A program made the position numbers and the translations under genes. A DNA stretch of 64,000 bases from Microbacterium sp. CSI-V. Its GTDB lineage: Bacteria; Actinomycetota; Actinomycetes; Actinomycetales; Microbacteriaceae. How positions within the stretch are numbered: the stretch's first letter is position 1; each line of letters starts with the position of its first letter. This document shows positions 19,876 through 28,360 of the stretch, one piece after another. The stretch is from NCBI RefSeq assembly GCF_001984105.1, contig NZ_MTQM01000009.1:1-64000 (forward strand), given 5' to 3'. The notes beneath the pieces are model-generated. The model was not told the origin of the DNA, ran no database searches, and saw only the letters and a list, made by a program, of their open reading frames with translations.

Positions 19876-21881
19876 GCCAGCTCCTCGGCGGTGTCGACGA
19901 GTGCGCGGGTCGCGATCGCGCCGGTGATGCGCGCGATGGCCTCGTCGACCGGGATGCCGTTGAGCTGCGTGCCGTCGCGGAAGCGGAACGACACGGTGCC
20001 ACCGGCGCGGTCGGCCTCGCCGGCGATGAGCTGGAGCGGCACCTTCTGCGTGGTGTGCGTGCGGATCTTCTTCTGCATGCGGTCGTCGCTGTGGTCGACC
20101 TCGGCGCGCACGCCCTTCGTGCGGAGCTCGGCGACGATGCCGTCGAGGTACTCGCCGTACTCCGCGGCCACCGGCACCGCCACGACCTGCACGGGCGAGA
20201 GCCACACCGGGAACGCGCCGGCGTAGTGCTCGAGCAGGATGGCGAAGAAGCGCTCCACCGAGCCGAAGAGCGCACGGTGGATCATCACGGGACGGTGCTT
20301 CTCGCCGTCGGGCCCGGTGTACTCCAACTCGAAGCGCTCGGGCTGGTTGAAATCGAGCTGGATCGTCGACATCTGCCAGGTGCGGCCGATCGCGTCGCGG
20401 GCCTGCACCGAGATCTTCGGGCCGTAGAACGCGGCTCCGCCCGGGTCGGGGACGAGCTCGAGGCCGGAGGCCTCGGCGACCTCTCGGAGGGTCTCGGTCG
20501 CCTCGGTCCACAGCGTGTCGTCGCCGATGAACTTGGGGTTGCCCTCCTCCTTCGTCGACAGCTCGAGGTAGAAGTCGTGCAGGCCGTAGTCGCGCAGCGT
20601 CTGCAGCACGAAGTCGAGGCTGTGGGTCAGCTCGCCCTTCACCTGGTCGGCGGTGACGTAGATGTGCGTGTCGTCCTGGGTCATGCCGCGCACGCGGGTC
20701 AGGCCCGCGAGCGTGCCGCTCTTCTCGTAGCGGTAGACCGACCCGAACTCGCTCAGCCGCAGGGGCAGCTCGCGGTAACTGCGACCGCGCGAGCGGAAGA
20801 TCAGGTTGTGGAACGGGCAGTTCATGGGCTTCAGGTAGTACTCCTGGCCCTCGCGCGACACGTGCCCGTCGGCATCCACGACCTCGTCGAGCGTCATCGG
20901 GGGGTACATGCCGTCGGCGTACCACTGCAGGTGACCGCTGGTGATGAACAGGTCGCCCTTGGTGATGTGGGGCGTGTTCACCACCTGGTAGCCGCTGGCG
21001 AGCAGACGCTCGCGCATGTAGCGCTCGATCTCGTACCGGATGATTCCGCCCTTGGGGTGGAACACGCTCAGGCCCGGGCCGATCTCGTCGGGGAACGAGA
21101 AGAGGTCGAGCTCCTTGCCGAGCTTGCGGTGGTCGCGCTTGGCGGCCTCTTCCAGACGGTGCTGGTAGGCGCGCAGGTCGTCCTTGGTCGCCCAGGCGGT
21201 GCCGTAGATGCGCTGCAGCTGCGGGTTCTTCTCGCTGCCGCGCCAGTAGGCGCCGGCGATGCGGGTGAGGTCCCAGCCGTTGCCGATCAGGCGCGTGCCC
21301 GGGACGTGCGGTCCGCGGCACAGGTCTTTCCAGACGGTCTCGCCGTCGCGGTTGACGTTGTCGTAGATCGTCAGCTCGCCGGCGCCGACCTCGACGTTCG
21401 CGCCCTCGGCGGCCTCGGCGGATCCGCCCTTGAGGCCGATCAGCTCGAGCTTGAACGGCTCGTCGGTGAGTTCTGCCCGGGCCTCGTCGTCGGTGACGAC
21501 GCGGCGCACGAAACGCTGGTTCTCGCGGACGATCCGCTCCATCTCCTTCTTGATGACCTTGAGGTCTTCCGGAGTGAAGGGCTCGTCGACCTGGAAGTCG
21601 TAGTAGAAGCCGTCGGTGACGGGCGGTCCGATGCCGAGGTTCGCCTGGGGCTTCACGCGCTGCACGGCCTGGGCGAGCACGTGCGCCGTCGAGTGCCGCA
21701 GGATCGACAGCCCCTCGGGGCTGTCGATCGTCACCGGCTCGATCCGGTCGTGCGCGTGGACGGTCGTCGCGAGGTCTTTCAGCTCACCGTTCACGCGCAG
21801 GGCGACGACCGAACGGTCGGGGAAGAGGGCGAAGCCGTCGGCGGGATAGGTCTGCTCCGACGGCAGGGCGGCATCAGTCAA
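19872..21881 (-). CDS. thrS: threonyl-tRNA synthetase
   Basis: This encodes 669 residues. An N-terminal TGS domain ([21 protein letters not shown]) precedes the editing domain ([14 protein letters not shown] with the HxxxH metal motif) and SAD region. The class II catalytic core has [18 protein letters not shown] and the zinc-site cysteine in KPMNCPFHN. The anticodon-binding domain is C-terminal. No ATG or GTG precedes the TGS domain. I use TTG 21881, which has AGGAG 6 nt upstream and a TAGCCT hexamer at 21909-21914. It starts the thrS-HIT unit. Confidence 0.95.
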   Translation of the reverse strand: MTDAALPSEQTYPADGFALFPDRSVVALRVNGELKDLATTVHAHDRIEPVTIDSPEGLSILRHSTAHVLAQAVQRVKPQANLGIGPPVTDGFYYDFQVDEPFTPEDLKVIKKEMERIVRENQRFVRRVVTDDEARAELTDEPFKLELIGLKGGSAEAAEGANVEVGAGELTIYDNVNRDGETVWKDLCRGPHVPGTRLIGNGWDLTRIAGAYWRGSEKNPQLQRIYGTAWATKDDLRAYQHRLEEAAKRDHRKLGKELDLFSFPDEIGPGLSVFHPKGGIIRYEIERYMRERLLASGYQVVNTPHITKGDLFITSGHLQWYADGMYPPMTLDEVVDADGHVSREGQEYYLKPMNCPFHNLIFRSRGRSYRELPLRLSEFGSVYRYEKSGTLAGLTRVRGMTQDDTHIYVTADQVKGELTHSLDFVLQTLRDYGLHDFYLELSTKEEGNPKFIGDDTLWTEATETLREVAEASGLELVPDPGGAAFYGPKISVQARDAIGRTWQMSTIQLDFNQPERFELEYTGPDGEKHRPVMIHRALFGSVERFFAILLEHYAGAFPVWLSPVQVVAVPVAAEYGEYLDGIVAELRTKGVRAEVDHSDDRMQKKIRTHTTQKVPLQLIAGEADRAGGTVSFRFRDGTQLNGIPVDEAIARITGAIATRALVDTAEELA

Positions 21882-21962
21882 GGCGGTCTCCTGGATGGGT
21901 CGATTCCAGGCTACCCGCCGGGCGTGGCCTCGACGGCACGCGGAGTGCCGCATAGTGGAGCG

Positions 21963-23111
21963 GTGACTCTGGCCATCATCGGCGGCGTGCTGTGGATCCT
22001 CGGCATCATCGCGCTCCTCGTCGGCATCTTCCCCGCCGACCAGGCCCTCGCCGTCGCCGACCGCGTCTGGCCCATCCTGCTGTTCGTGGTCGCTGTCACG
22101 GTGGTGGCGGAGCTGGCATCCAAGGCGGGGTTGTTCGACGTCGTCGCCGCCCGCCTCGCGCGGATCGCGCGCGGGCGCACGGCGTGGTTGTGGGTGCTCG
22201 TCGTCGCACTGGCCACCGTCGCGACGGCCTTCCTCTCTCTGGACACGACCGCGGTGCTGCTCACCCCGGTCGTGGTGGCCATGGCGGTGGCCCGGAAGCT
22301 CGACCCGCTGCCTTTCGCGTTCGTCACGGTGGTGCTCGCGAACACCGCGTCCCTCTTCCTGCCCGTGTCCAATCTCACGAACCTGCTGGCATCCGACGCG
22401 CTGGGCGGCCACGACCCCGTGGCCTTCCTCGCTCTGCTCGGCCCGTCCGCGCTCATCGCCGTCGCGGTGTCGGTGGTGGTCCTGACGGTGGTGTTCCTGC
22501 GAAAGCTGCCGAAGACGTACCCGGATGCCGCCTCCCCCGCCGTCGCGGACCCCGTCCTGCTGCGCGTGTCCGCCGTCGTCACCGTGGCCCTGCTGCCCCT
22601 GCTCGTGATCGGGCTGGACCCGTGGATGCCGGCCCTCGCGGCCGCGGTCGTGCTCATCGTGACCTTCGCCCTGCGCGCGCCCCGGGCTCTCGGCATCCGG
22701 CTCGTACCCTGGTCGCTGCTCGTGTTCGCGGGCGGGCTGTTCCTCGCCGTCGGCGCGCTCGAAGCCGTGGGCATCGGTCGCGTCACGTCGGTGCTCGCCG
22801 GCTCGGGCGACGACCTCGTGTCGCTGTGGCAGTTGGCGGGTGTCGGAGCGCTCGCGGCGAACGGGATCAACAACCTCCCGGCCTACCTCGCGATGGAGTC
22901 GGTCGCCGGCTCCCCCGTGCGTCTGGCGGCACTCCTCATCGGGGTGAATGCGGGACCGATCGTCACGCCGTGGGCCTCGCTCGCGACGCTGCTGTGGCAC
23001 GACCGGTTGGTGGCGGCGGGAGTCGAGGTCCGATGGAGCCGGTTCATCCTCCTCGGTGCCGTCATCGCGCCGCTGATCCTCGTGCTCGCCGTCCTGCCTC
23101 TGGCGCTGTGA
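21963..23111 (+). CDS. ArsB/NhaD-like SLC13-type membrane permease
   Basis: This 382-residue protein has about eleven hydrophobic segments. Paired motifs typical of the ArsB/NhaD/CitM superfamily are present: [17 protein letters not shown] with [18 protein letters not shown] in the first half, and [19 protein letters not shown] with [19 protein letters not shown] in the second. The motifs occur once per inverted half. The substrate could be arsenite, another anion or sodium. No arsR or arsC lies nearby, so arsenic export is not supported by context. It is divergent from thrS with an 81-bp gap. Confidence 0.8.
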   Translation: MTLAIIGGVLWILGIIALLVGIFPADQALAVADRVWPILLFVVAVTVVAELASKAGLFDVVAARLARIARGRTAWLWVLVVALATVATAFLSLDTTAVLLTPVVVAMAVARKLDPLPFAFVTVVLANTASLFLPVSNLTNLLASDALGGHDPVAFLALLGPSALIAVAVSVVVLTVVFLRKLPKTYPDAASPAVADPVLLRVSAVVTVALLPLLVIGLDPWMPALAAAVVLIVTFALRAPRALGIRLVPWSLLVFAGGLFLAVGALEAVGIGRVTSVLAGSGDDLVSLWQLAGVGALAANGINNLPAYLAMESVAGSPVRLAALLIGVNAGPIVTPWASLATLLWHDRLVAAGVEVRWSRFILLGAVIAPLILVLAVLPLAL

Positions 23112-23114
23112 GCG

Positions 23115-23507
23115 TCAGCCCTCGTGGGCGCGGCTCCAGGCCTTCTGAGGTTCGATGAGCCAGACCGCGAACCCCTCCCGGAGCTCGTACGGCCGGCCCG
23201 TGTAGAGGGTGGCGATGCGATCGATGTACGGCAGGGCTTCGGCGCCCGCGATGCGCGCGACGGCCTCGCCACGGACGAACGCCATCGCGTAGGGATCGTC
23301 GACGGCGGTGACCGAGACCGCGACCCGCGGATCGCGGGAGAGATTGCGATCCTTGAGCCCGCCGGATTCAGTGAAGATCGCGAGGCGGTCGCCCTCCGCG
23401 CCCACCCACACGGGCACCGTGTGCGGGGAGCCGTCGCGCATCAACGTGGCGAGGTGCGCGACGGCGCGGGTCTCGAAGTACGGCTTCGCGGTCGTCCAGT
23501 CGCTCAT
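23115..23507 (-). CDS. pyridoxamine 5'-phosphate oxidase-fold protein
   Basis: This encodes 130 residues of the split-barrel PPOX fold: RAVAHLATLMRDGSPHTVPVWVGAEGDRLAIFT followed by KDRNLSRDPRVAVSVTAVDDPY. Small actinobacterial members often bind F420 or FMN and reduce various compounds. The short length and the K-x-R-N-L element suit the Rv1155-like group. It ends 3 bp from the convergent permease gene. The substrate is unknown. Confidence 0.82.
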   Translation of the reverse strand: MSDWTTAKPYFETRAVAHLATLMRDGSPHTVPVWVGAEGDRLAIFTESGGLKDRNLSRDPRVAVSVTAVDDPYAMAFVRGEAVARIAGAEALPYIDRIATLYTGRPYELREGFAVWLIEPQKAWSRAHEG

Positions 23508-23545
23508 GTCGGCGATAACCCCCCGATCGTCGGGCGCATTCCGGG

Positions 23546-23929
23546 TCAGGAGCGCGAGGCCATCGGAGCCTGGTCGTTGGGGACCTCGCGGAAGACCATC
23601 TCCTCGCGATGCGGCTGCTCGCGGACGGCGACATCGTCGGGCTCGGGGATGACGTACAGGCCGCGTCCCGAGTTGGCGTTGTACGTCAGGGCGTGGAGCC
23701 ACGTGCTGCTCAGCTGCGGGTTCCGACTGCCGTGGTACTTGAACACCATCGACACGTTGGGGTGGATGTACACGGTGGTCCGGCCGCCGCCGATGCTGAT
23801 GTCGTCCTTCCAGGTGAAGGGGAAGCTCTCGCCGCGCCGCACCTTCGCCATGATCACCGCCTGCAGATGGGCGAGGAGACGATCCTCGAAATCGACTTTG
23901 ATGTTGCCGTCGTAGATGAATTTGCCCAT
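23546..23929 (-). CDS. DUF7882-type small protein
   Basis: This encodes 127 residues beginning MGKFIYDGNIKVDFEDRLLAHLQAVIMAK, then FTWKDD and VYIHPNVSMVFKYHG. I recall this pattern from small proteins frequent in Microbacteriaceae, sometimes mislabelled as ATP-dependent DNA ligase. No catalytic motif is visible. The ATG has a strong GGAGGG ribosome site. The compact N-terminal domain and charged C terminus suggest a stand-alone soluble protein. The function is unknown. Confidence 0.75.
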   Translation of the reverse strand: MGKFIYDGNIKVDFEDRLLAHLQAVIMAKVRRGESFPFTWKDDISIGGGRTTVYIHPNVSMVFKYHGSRNPQLSSTWLHALTYNANSGRGLYVIPEPDDVAVREQPHREEMVFREVPNDQAPMASRS

Positions 23930-24100
23930 GGCAGCCCTCCGGGGAGGCATCCCGCGGACCGCGCATTCCTGGCGAGAAATGACGAACGCGGATGAAAGGG
24001 GATGCCAACGCTCTCGGGGGCAACATCTCGCGAATCCCCCCGAAACGCAAACCCGGTTGCGGCCGAGCGGGTTTGGAGCTATGTCCGTTTCGCGCAGGAA

Positions 24101-24514
24101 TCACTCTCCCCGCGAGATGCGGAGGATGACGCGGTCGCCGGGGCGGCGCTGCAGTCGGCGCACGAACGCTTCCAAGCCGATGATGGCGCGGAACTGCCAC
24201 CCATACTTGCGTCGCAGCGCCGCGTCGGCGCGGCGCTCGTCGACGCTCGGACCGGCGATGCGTCCGCGGGCCTCGACGACGACGGCATCCGGTTCCACGG
24301 CTCCCATGCGGGAACAGGGACGCAGCGTGACGCGGTCGTCGTTGCGAAGGCGCTTGACCTTCCCGGTCTTGCGTTCGGTCGTGACGACCAGCTCGTCGCC
24401 GTCCCGCGCGATCCACACGGGCGTCGCAACTGCGGTGCCGTCGCGCTTGAAAGTCGCGAGGGAGACGAACGGCGACGACGCGATCTCACGCCAGAGGGTG
24501 TCGGGGACGGTCAT
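24101..24514 (-). CDS. PPOX-class (F420-type) oxidoreductase
   Basis: This encodes 137 residues. The split-barrel fold begins with SSPFVSLATFKRDGTAVATPVWIARDGDELVVTT. It continues with GKVKRLRNDDRVTLRPC and ends with LRRKYGWQ, a helix typical of the TIGR03666/Rv2061-type group. A flavin or F420 cofactor is expected, and the substrate is unknown. I start it at ATG 24514; upstream in-frame sequence does not look coding. It is a second PPOX gene within 1.4 kb of the first but distinct in sequence. Confidence 0.8.
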   Translation of the reverse strand: MTVPDTLWREIASSPFVSLATFKRDGTAVATPVWIARDGDELVVTTERKTGKVKRLRNDDRVTLRPCSRMGAVEPDAVVVEARGRIAGPSVDERRADAALRRKYGWQFRAIIGLEAFVRRLQRRPGDRVILRISRGE

Positions 24515-24677
24515 GCGTTTCACGCTAGTGCGAGCGAATTGCTCGGCCCCCGGGCTTGCGCATCGTGAATCACCACTGCGCTCATATGAAACGTTGAGCA
24601 TTGTTCACACGAATGGAACACATCGTGCATGAGCCCTCTTCGCCGGGCGTGGGATTCTTCGAGGTAAGGAGGTCCGC

Positions 24678-25037
24678 ATGTCTCGCCACCACATCGCGAC
24701 CCACGCCTACGATTTCCGCCGAGGTTGGGTGCGCATCCCCCCGACCTCGCTGACCGCGGAGCACGCGGTGTCGTTGCGGGATCAGGGGTTCACCATCGTC
24801 CGCTCGCGTCGCGGCTGGTTCAGCTCGCGCGAGCTTCCCCTCAGCTGGTACCTGCGGCGCGTGGACGGCGGTGTGTCCGACCTGACCCGCATCCCCGTGT
24901 CGCCCGCGGAGCAGGCGGCCGCGCTGCGCGAACGGCTCGACGACACCCCGGATGCCGAACCGGCAGCCGACGAGGCCGATCCGGTGCGCCCGTCGACACG
25001 CCGCGTGCGGCAGCGCGCGGGCGACGAGGAGCAGTAG
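24678..25037 (+). CDS. hypothetical protein, about 119 aa
   Basis: A good AAGGAGG site lies 7 nt before the ATG. The N-terminal 80 residues look folded (AYDFRRGWVRIPPTSLTAEHAVSLRDQGFTIVRSRRGWF), with many aromatics and arginines and little that is hydrophobic. The C-terminal 40 are Asp/Glu/Ala/Arg-rich and probably disordered. I do not recognise the family. It is divergent from the PPOX gene across 163 bp, in which I see no convincing operator. Confidence 0.65.
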   Translation: MSRHHIATHAYDFRRGWVRIPPTSLTAEHAVSLRDQGFTIVRSRRGWFSSRELPLSWYLRRVDGGVSDLTRIPVSPAEQAAALRERLDDTPDAEPAADEADPVRPSTRRVRQRAGDEEQ

Positions 25038-25124
25038 CGGGGCGTCCGGGTCGCCGGCGGGTGGCAGGCGCTCCTCTGCTCATCGACGGCGCTTCGACCC
25101 GCCGGTGCGCGGGCGGAAAAGCGA

Positions 25125-25148
25125 AAACCCCCGGCAAGCCGGGGGTTT
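25125..25148. terminator. bidirectional hairpin beside the tRNA-Val gene
   Basis: AAACCCCCGG and CCGGGGGTTT close a CAAG loop, with A-rich and T-rich flanks on both sides. It can end transcription from the tRNA gene leftward and from the 119-aa gene rightward. Confidence 0.75.
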
Positions 25149-25152
25149 CAGG

Positions 25153-25227
25153 TGGTGCGCGATACTGGGATCGAACCAGTGACCTCTTCCGTGTCAGGGA
25201 AGCGCGCTACCGCTGCGCCAATCGCGC
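25153..25227 (-). tRNA. tRNA-Val (GAC)
   Basis: The acceptor GCGCGAT pairs with ATCGCGC, the discriminator is A and CCA is encoded. The anticodon stem CTTCC/GGAAG holds loop CTGACAC, so the anticodon is GAC. The T-arm GGTTCGATCC is intact. It is 75 nt including CCA. Confidence 0.95.
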
Positions 25228-25253
25228 CTATGAAGGCTGTTCAGTTGTAGGCG

Positions 25254-25324
25254 AGGTGGCGACGGGATTCGAACCCGTGTAAACGGCTTTGCAGGCCGGT
25301 GCCTAGCCGCTCGGCCACGCCACC
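25254..25324 (-). tRNA. tRNA-Cys (GCA)
   Basis: The acceptor GGTGGCG pairs with CGCCACC. The anticodon stem CGGC/GCCG holds a loop with GCA, and the T-arm is GGGTTCGAATCCC. The discriminator is U, the expected base for tRNA-Cys. CCA is not encoded. Confidence 0.95.
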
Positions 25325-25388
25325 GTGTGTGGTTCGACCCACGTGTCGTGATCTCCCGTCGGAAACCTGACGGCGATCTTCACACTCG

Positions 25389-25461
25389 AGCGGATGACGA
25401 GACTCGAACTCGCGACCCCAACCTTGGCAAGGTTGTGCGCTACCAACTGCGCTACATCCGC
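25389..25461 (-). tRNA. tRNA-Gly (GCC)
   Basis: The acceptor GCGGATG pairs with CATCCGC, and the anticodon loop TTGCCAA lies between CAACC and GGTTG. The discriminator is U and CCA is not encoded. Together with tRNA-Val(GAC) and tRNA-Cys it forms a leftward run of three. Confidence 0.95.
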
Positions 25462-25613
25462 ATTTCGTTCCCGGGGCTTGCCCCGAGCACTCGTAAGACA
25501 TTACCCGATTGCGAGGCGTGCGCAAAACCGGACGCGGCCCGCGCGTGTCCGCCGCCACGGTCGGGAGAGGCTCCCCGAATCGGGTAAGGTAGTCGAGTCC
25601 CGTTCGGGACATT

Positions 25614-25686
25614 GGGCGATTGGCGCAGTTGGTAGCGCGCTTCCTTCACACGGAAGAGGTCGTCGGTTCGAGTCCGGCATCGCCCA
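25614..25686 (+). tRNA. tRNA-Val (CAC)
   Basis: The acceptor GGGCGAT pairs with ATCGCCC, and the anticodon loop TTCACAC gives CAC. The discriminator is A and CCA is not encoded. A TAAGGT -10-like hexamer lies about 24 bp upstream. It faces away from the other three tRNA genes. Confidence 0.95.
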
Positions 25687-25692
25687 CCGCAC

Positions 25693-25714
25693 AGCCCCCG
25701 GTTCGCCGGGGGCT
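25693..25714 (+). terminator. terminator of tRNA-Val(CAC)
   Basis: AGCCCCCGG and CCGGGGGCT close a UUCG tetraloop 6 bp past the tRNA, followed by TCGTCG. Confidence 0.8.
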
Positions 25715-25770
25715 TCGTCGTCTCCCGGCGGCGCCTGGGCTGACGGCATCCCTTCCCCTAGGCTCTGCCC

Positions 25771-26127
25771 ATGGAGCAGACCGCCACCCGTCCCCCGCCC
25801 GGCACTCGACTGCGCGGGTACTCCTCGGCGGTCGTCCTCGTCGTCGGCGTCCTCCTCGTGCCGATGGTGATCACCGTCGCCTCCAACAGCTGGACCCCGC
25901 CGGACGCACACGATTACGTGCGCATGGCGTTCGCGCAGGTGGCGGGAGCAGTGGTCGCCATGACGGCCGCGGTGGGTCTCGTCATCCACCGGATCGCCCG
26001 TCGCAGTCCGCTCCGTGACACCGTCTGGTTCGGTCTGATCGCGGCGGCGATCGTCGCATGGCAGGTCTCGAACCTCTCCTTCGCGGCGGACATGCTGCTC
26101 CAGCGACTGCTTCCCGCAGGCGTCTGA
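25771..26127 (+). CDS. small membrane protein, three helices
   Basis: This 118-residue protein has three predicted membrane helices (SAVVLVVGVLLVPMVITVA; MAFAQVAGAVVAMTAAVGLVI; TVWFGLIAAAIVAWQVSNL). A short basic loop RIARRSPLRD lies between the second and third helices, and the N terminus is Pro/Arg-rich. The ATG follows a TAGGCT-type hexamer about 10 nt upstream. I do not recognise a family. It sits between the tRNA genes and a long hairpin element, converging on the MazF-like gene. Confidence 0.6.
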   Translation: MEQTATRPPPGTRLRGYSSAVVLVVGVLLVPMVITVASNSWTPPDAHDYVRMAFAQVAGAVVAMTAAVGLVIHRIARRSPLRDTVWFGLIAAAIVAWQVSNLSFAADMLLQRLLPAGV

Positions 26128-26143
26128 CACCGCGACGGATCGT

Positions 26144-26210
26144 CGAGACTGCATCTCGCTGACAACTCCGCTGCAGCGTGCAGTGGAGATGTCAGGCGGA
26201 TGCAGTCTCG
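26144..26210. repeat. 67-nt long-hairpin intergenic element
   Basis: CGAGACTGCATC (26144-26155) pairs with 26199-26210. After a 4x4 internal bubble (TCGC/GGCG), TGACA pairs with TGTCA, CTCC with GGAG and CTGCA with TGCAG around a GCG loop. The pairing is far more extended than an ordinary terminator and has no U-tract. It lies between convergent genes. It may be a palindromic repetitive element or a bidirectional terminator. Confidence 0.6.
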
Positions 26211-26223
26211 CGGAATGCGACCC

Positions 26224-26265
26224 GCACCACGCCGTGCGCGCCCGGCACCACGCCGTGCGCGCCCG
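26224..26265. repeat. two tandem 21-bp direct repeats
   Basis: A 21-bp unit beginning GCACCACGCCGTGCG occurs twice head to tail with no mismatch (26224-26244, 26245-26265), directly after the 3' end of the MazF-like gene. It is non-coding on the annotated strand. Confidence 0.85.
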
Positions 26266-26267
26266 GC

Positions 26268-26825
26268 TCAGCCCAGGCGCCACCCGTAGCGGGCCTGGAG
26301 AGCGGATGCCACGGCCTCGAAGCGGCGTCGGTCCAGGGCTGCGGCCTCCCGGCGCATGCCGGCGTCGTGCACGAGGTAGAGCTGCTCGATGTCGACCCAC
26401 GACGGGCGGCGCTGCGGGTCCCACTCCCCAGTGCCGAGCGCCAGATAATCGGTGTCGCCCGCGTGCGGCTTGCTGGTGAGGCGCACGGCGTAGGAGCGGG
26501 TGGCATCCGCTCGCCCGATGACGAGCACTGGCCGGTCCTTGCCGCGTCCGTCGCGTTCTTCGTACGGCACCCAGGTCCACACGATCTCGCCGCCGTCGGG
26601 CGCGCCGTCGCGTTGCGGGGCGTAGGAGAGCGTCATTCGTCGCGGAGGGGCGACCTCCACCGTCGCGGTCTCACCGGAGCCCTGGCCGGGCCGTGGGGGC
26701 GCGGACGGGCTCGTTGCGGCAGCGCCGGACCCCTGGCCGGGCCGTAGCGGCGCGGAGGGCTGCGGCGACGTGGACGGCCGGAAGGCCCGCAGGAAGGCGG
26801 AGACGAGGCGTGCGGCGGTTCCCAT
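26268..26825 (-). CDS. PemK/MazF-like endoribonuclease toxin with long N-terminal extension
   Basis: This encodes about 185 residues. The C-terminal 115 match the MazF/PemK fold: GEIVWTWVPYEERDGRGKDRPVLVIGR (strand with the catalytic-type Arg), YAVRLTSKPHAGDTDYLALG, and WVDIEQLYLVHDAGM. MazF-family toxins cut mRNA. The N-terminal 65 residues are an amphipathic helix (MGTAARLVSAFLRAF) followed by a Pro/Gly/Ser-rich linker with RPGQGSG repeated twice. No antitoxin gene is adjacent. It may be an orphan toxin or a domesticated RNA-processing or chromatin-linked protein. ATG 26825 was chosen over GTG 26831. Confidence 0.7.
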   Translation of the reverse strand: MGTAARLVSAFLRAFRPSTSPQPSAPLRPGQGSGAAATSPSAPPRPGQGSGETATVEVAPPRRMTLSYAPQRDGAPDGGEIVWTWVPYEERDGRGKDRPVLVIGRADATRSYAVRLTSKPHAGDTDYLALGTGEWDPQRRPSWVDIEQLYLVHDAGMRREAAALDRRRFEAVASALQARYGWRLG

Positions 26826-26870
26826 ATCCACACCCTAGACAGTGCTCCGCCGACTCCCCGACGCACGAAG

Positions 26871-26906
26871 AACGGGGCGCCACGGACGGATCCGTGACGC
26901 CCCGTT
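26871..26906 (-). terminator. amt terminator
   Basis: AACGGGGCG pairs with CGCCCCGTT and CACGGA with TCCGTG around a CGGA loop, with one C/A mismatch. It starts 15 bp past the amt stop. Confidence 0.8.
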
Positions 26907-26920
26907 CCGGGGAGTGCGTA

Positions 26921-28192
26921 TCAGCGGGCGTCGGTGAGGACGTAGCCCTCTTCGCCGTGCACGATGGTGTCGATGCCGGCGATCTCGTCCTCGTTCTTCA
27001 CGCGGAAGCCGATCGTCTTCTCGATCGCGAAGCCGATGATGTAGGCGAGCACGAACGAGTAGATCAGGACCGCGAAGGCCGCGATGGCCTGCACGAGCAG
27101 CTGGTTGAAGGAGCCGCTCTCGACGAGGCCCGTGCCCCGGGCGAAGATGCCCAGGTAGAGGGTTCCGAGCAGACCACCGACCAGGTGCACGCCGACCACA
27201 TCGAGCGAGTCGTCGAAGCCGAGTTTGAACTTCAGCTCGATCGCCAGGGCGCAGATCGCACCGGCGAGGAGGCCGAGCAGGATCGCCCAGATCGGGTCGA
27301 GAGAGGCGCACGCGGGGGTGATGGCGACCAGACCCGCGACGGCGCCGGAGGCGGCACCGACGGAGGTGGGCTTGCCGTCCTTGATCTTCTCGACGAGCAG
27401 CCAGCTGAGCAGGGCCGCCGCCGGGGCGATGATCGTGTTGACGAAGGCGAGGGCGGCGGTGCCGTCCGCGGCGAGCTCCGAACCGGCGTTGAAGCCGAAC
27501 CAGCCGAACCACAGCAGGCCGGCGCCGAGGAGCACGAAGGGCGGGTTGTGCGGGGCGTGAGCGCCCTTCTGGAAGCCGACGCGCTTGCCGAGGACGAGCG
27601 CGAGGGCGAGGGCCGCGGCACCGGCGTTGATGTGGACCGCGGTACCACCGGCGAAGTCGATCGCGCCGACACCGAAGACGTCCTGCATGCCCTTGGTGAT
27701 CCAGCCGCCGTAGGAGAACGAGCCGTCGTCGGCGAGGCCGAAGTTGAAGACCCAGCTGGCGACGGGGAAGTAGACGATGGTCGACCACAGGAATGCGAAG
27801 ACCATCCACGAGCCGAACTTGGCGCGGTCGGCGATGGCGCCCGAGACGAGCGCGACGGTGATGATGGCGAACGTGGCCTGGAAGGCGACGAAGGCCAGGG
27901 GCGGGTAGGCCGCACCCTCGGGCGTCTCGAGGACACCGGTCAGGCCGAGCTCGTTGAAGTCGATCGCCCACGGGGCCTGCGTGACGCCCGCGTCAGTGGC
28001 GGGGAATGCGATCGCGTAGCCGTACAGCGCCCACAGGACTCCGATGAGTCCCATCGCGCCGAAGCTCATCATCATCATGCTGATGACGCTCTTGGCCTTC
28101 ACGAGGCCGCCGTAGAAGAACGCCAGGCCGGGCGTCATGAGCAGCACGAGTGCCGCTGCTAGCAGGATGAATGCGGTGTTGCCTTGATCCAT
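26921..28192 (-). CDS. amt: ammonium transporter
   Basis: This 423-residue Amt/Rh channel has eleven predicted helices. Landmarks are PGLAFFYGGLVKAKSV, the ALVSGAIADRAKFGSW stretch with the conserved Asp, DFAGGTAVHINAGAAALALALVLGKR with the first pore histidine, and the C-terminal DVVGVHLVGGLLGTLYLG with the second. The cytoplasmic tail ends RVKNEDEIAGIDTIVHGEEGYVL, as in actinobacterial Amt. No glnB/glnK or glnD follows: a terminator comes directly after the stop, so it is monocistronic here. A GlnR-like box lies upstream, pointing to nitrogen control. Confidence 0.96.
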   Translation of the reverse strand: MDQGNTAFILLAAALVLLMTPGLAFFYGGLVKAKSVISMMMMSFGAMGLIGVLWALYGYAIAFPATDAGVTQAPWAIDFNELGLTGVLETPEGAAYPPLAFVAFQATFAIITVALVSGAIADRAKFGSWMVFAFLWSTIVYFPVASWVFNFGLADDGSFSYGGWITKGMQDVFGVGAIDFAGGTAVHINAGAAALALALVLGKRVGFQKGAHAPHNPPFVLLGAGLLWFGWFGFNAGSELAADGTAALAFVNTIIAPAAALLSWLLVEKIKDGKPTSVGAASGAVAGLVAITPACASLDPIWAILLGLLAGAICALAIELKFKLGFDDSLDVVGVHLVGGLLGTLYLGIFARGTGLVESGSFNQLLVQAIAAFAVLIYSFVLAYIIGFAIEKTIGFRVKNEDEIAGIDTIVHGEEGYVLTDAR

Positions 28193-28258
28193 CTCGGAGG
28201 GAACCTCTCTGCAGGGACGCAGGTGTAGCGTCGGGTCCCCTCAGTGTTCACAGCCCCG

Positions 28259-28297
28259 GTTTCCATCGGCGTGGGAATCGTGTTTCGAACGCGTTAC
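28259..28297 (-). promoter_or_regulatory. GlnR-like nitrogen-control box upstream of amt
   Basis: Read on the minus strand, GTAAC-N6-GAAAC (28282-28297) fits the gTnAC-N6-GaAAC GlnR consensus exactly. It is followed at 6 nt by a weaker half (CCCAC) and, at 7 nt, by GAAAC (28259-28263). A further GAAAC-N6-TTTAC lies upstream at 28313-28328. The box ends 66 bp before the amt start. Confidence 0.65.
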
Positions 28298-28325
28298 AGC
28301 CGCGGCGGTCGTGTAAACATCACGT

Positions 28326-28341
28326 TTCGCGGTGCCGCGAA
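28326..28341 (-). terminator. short hairpin after zapE
   Basis: TTCGCGG and CCGCGAA lie either side of TG, 20 bp past the zapE stop. A small stem that may end zapE transcripts before the amt control region. Confidence 0.4.
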
Positions 28342-28360
28342 GCGGCGATGAAACGGCCCG

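Noticed and set aside
26144..26210. Integron attC site
   Set aside because: The hairpin has no GTTRRRY/RYYYAAC core sites and no integrase or cassette genes are near.
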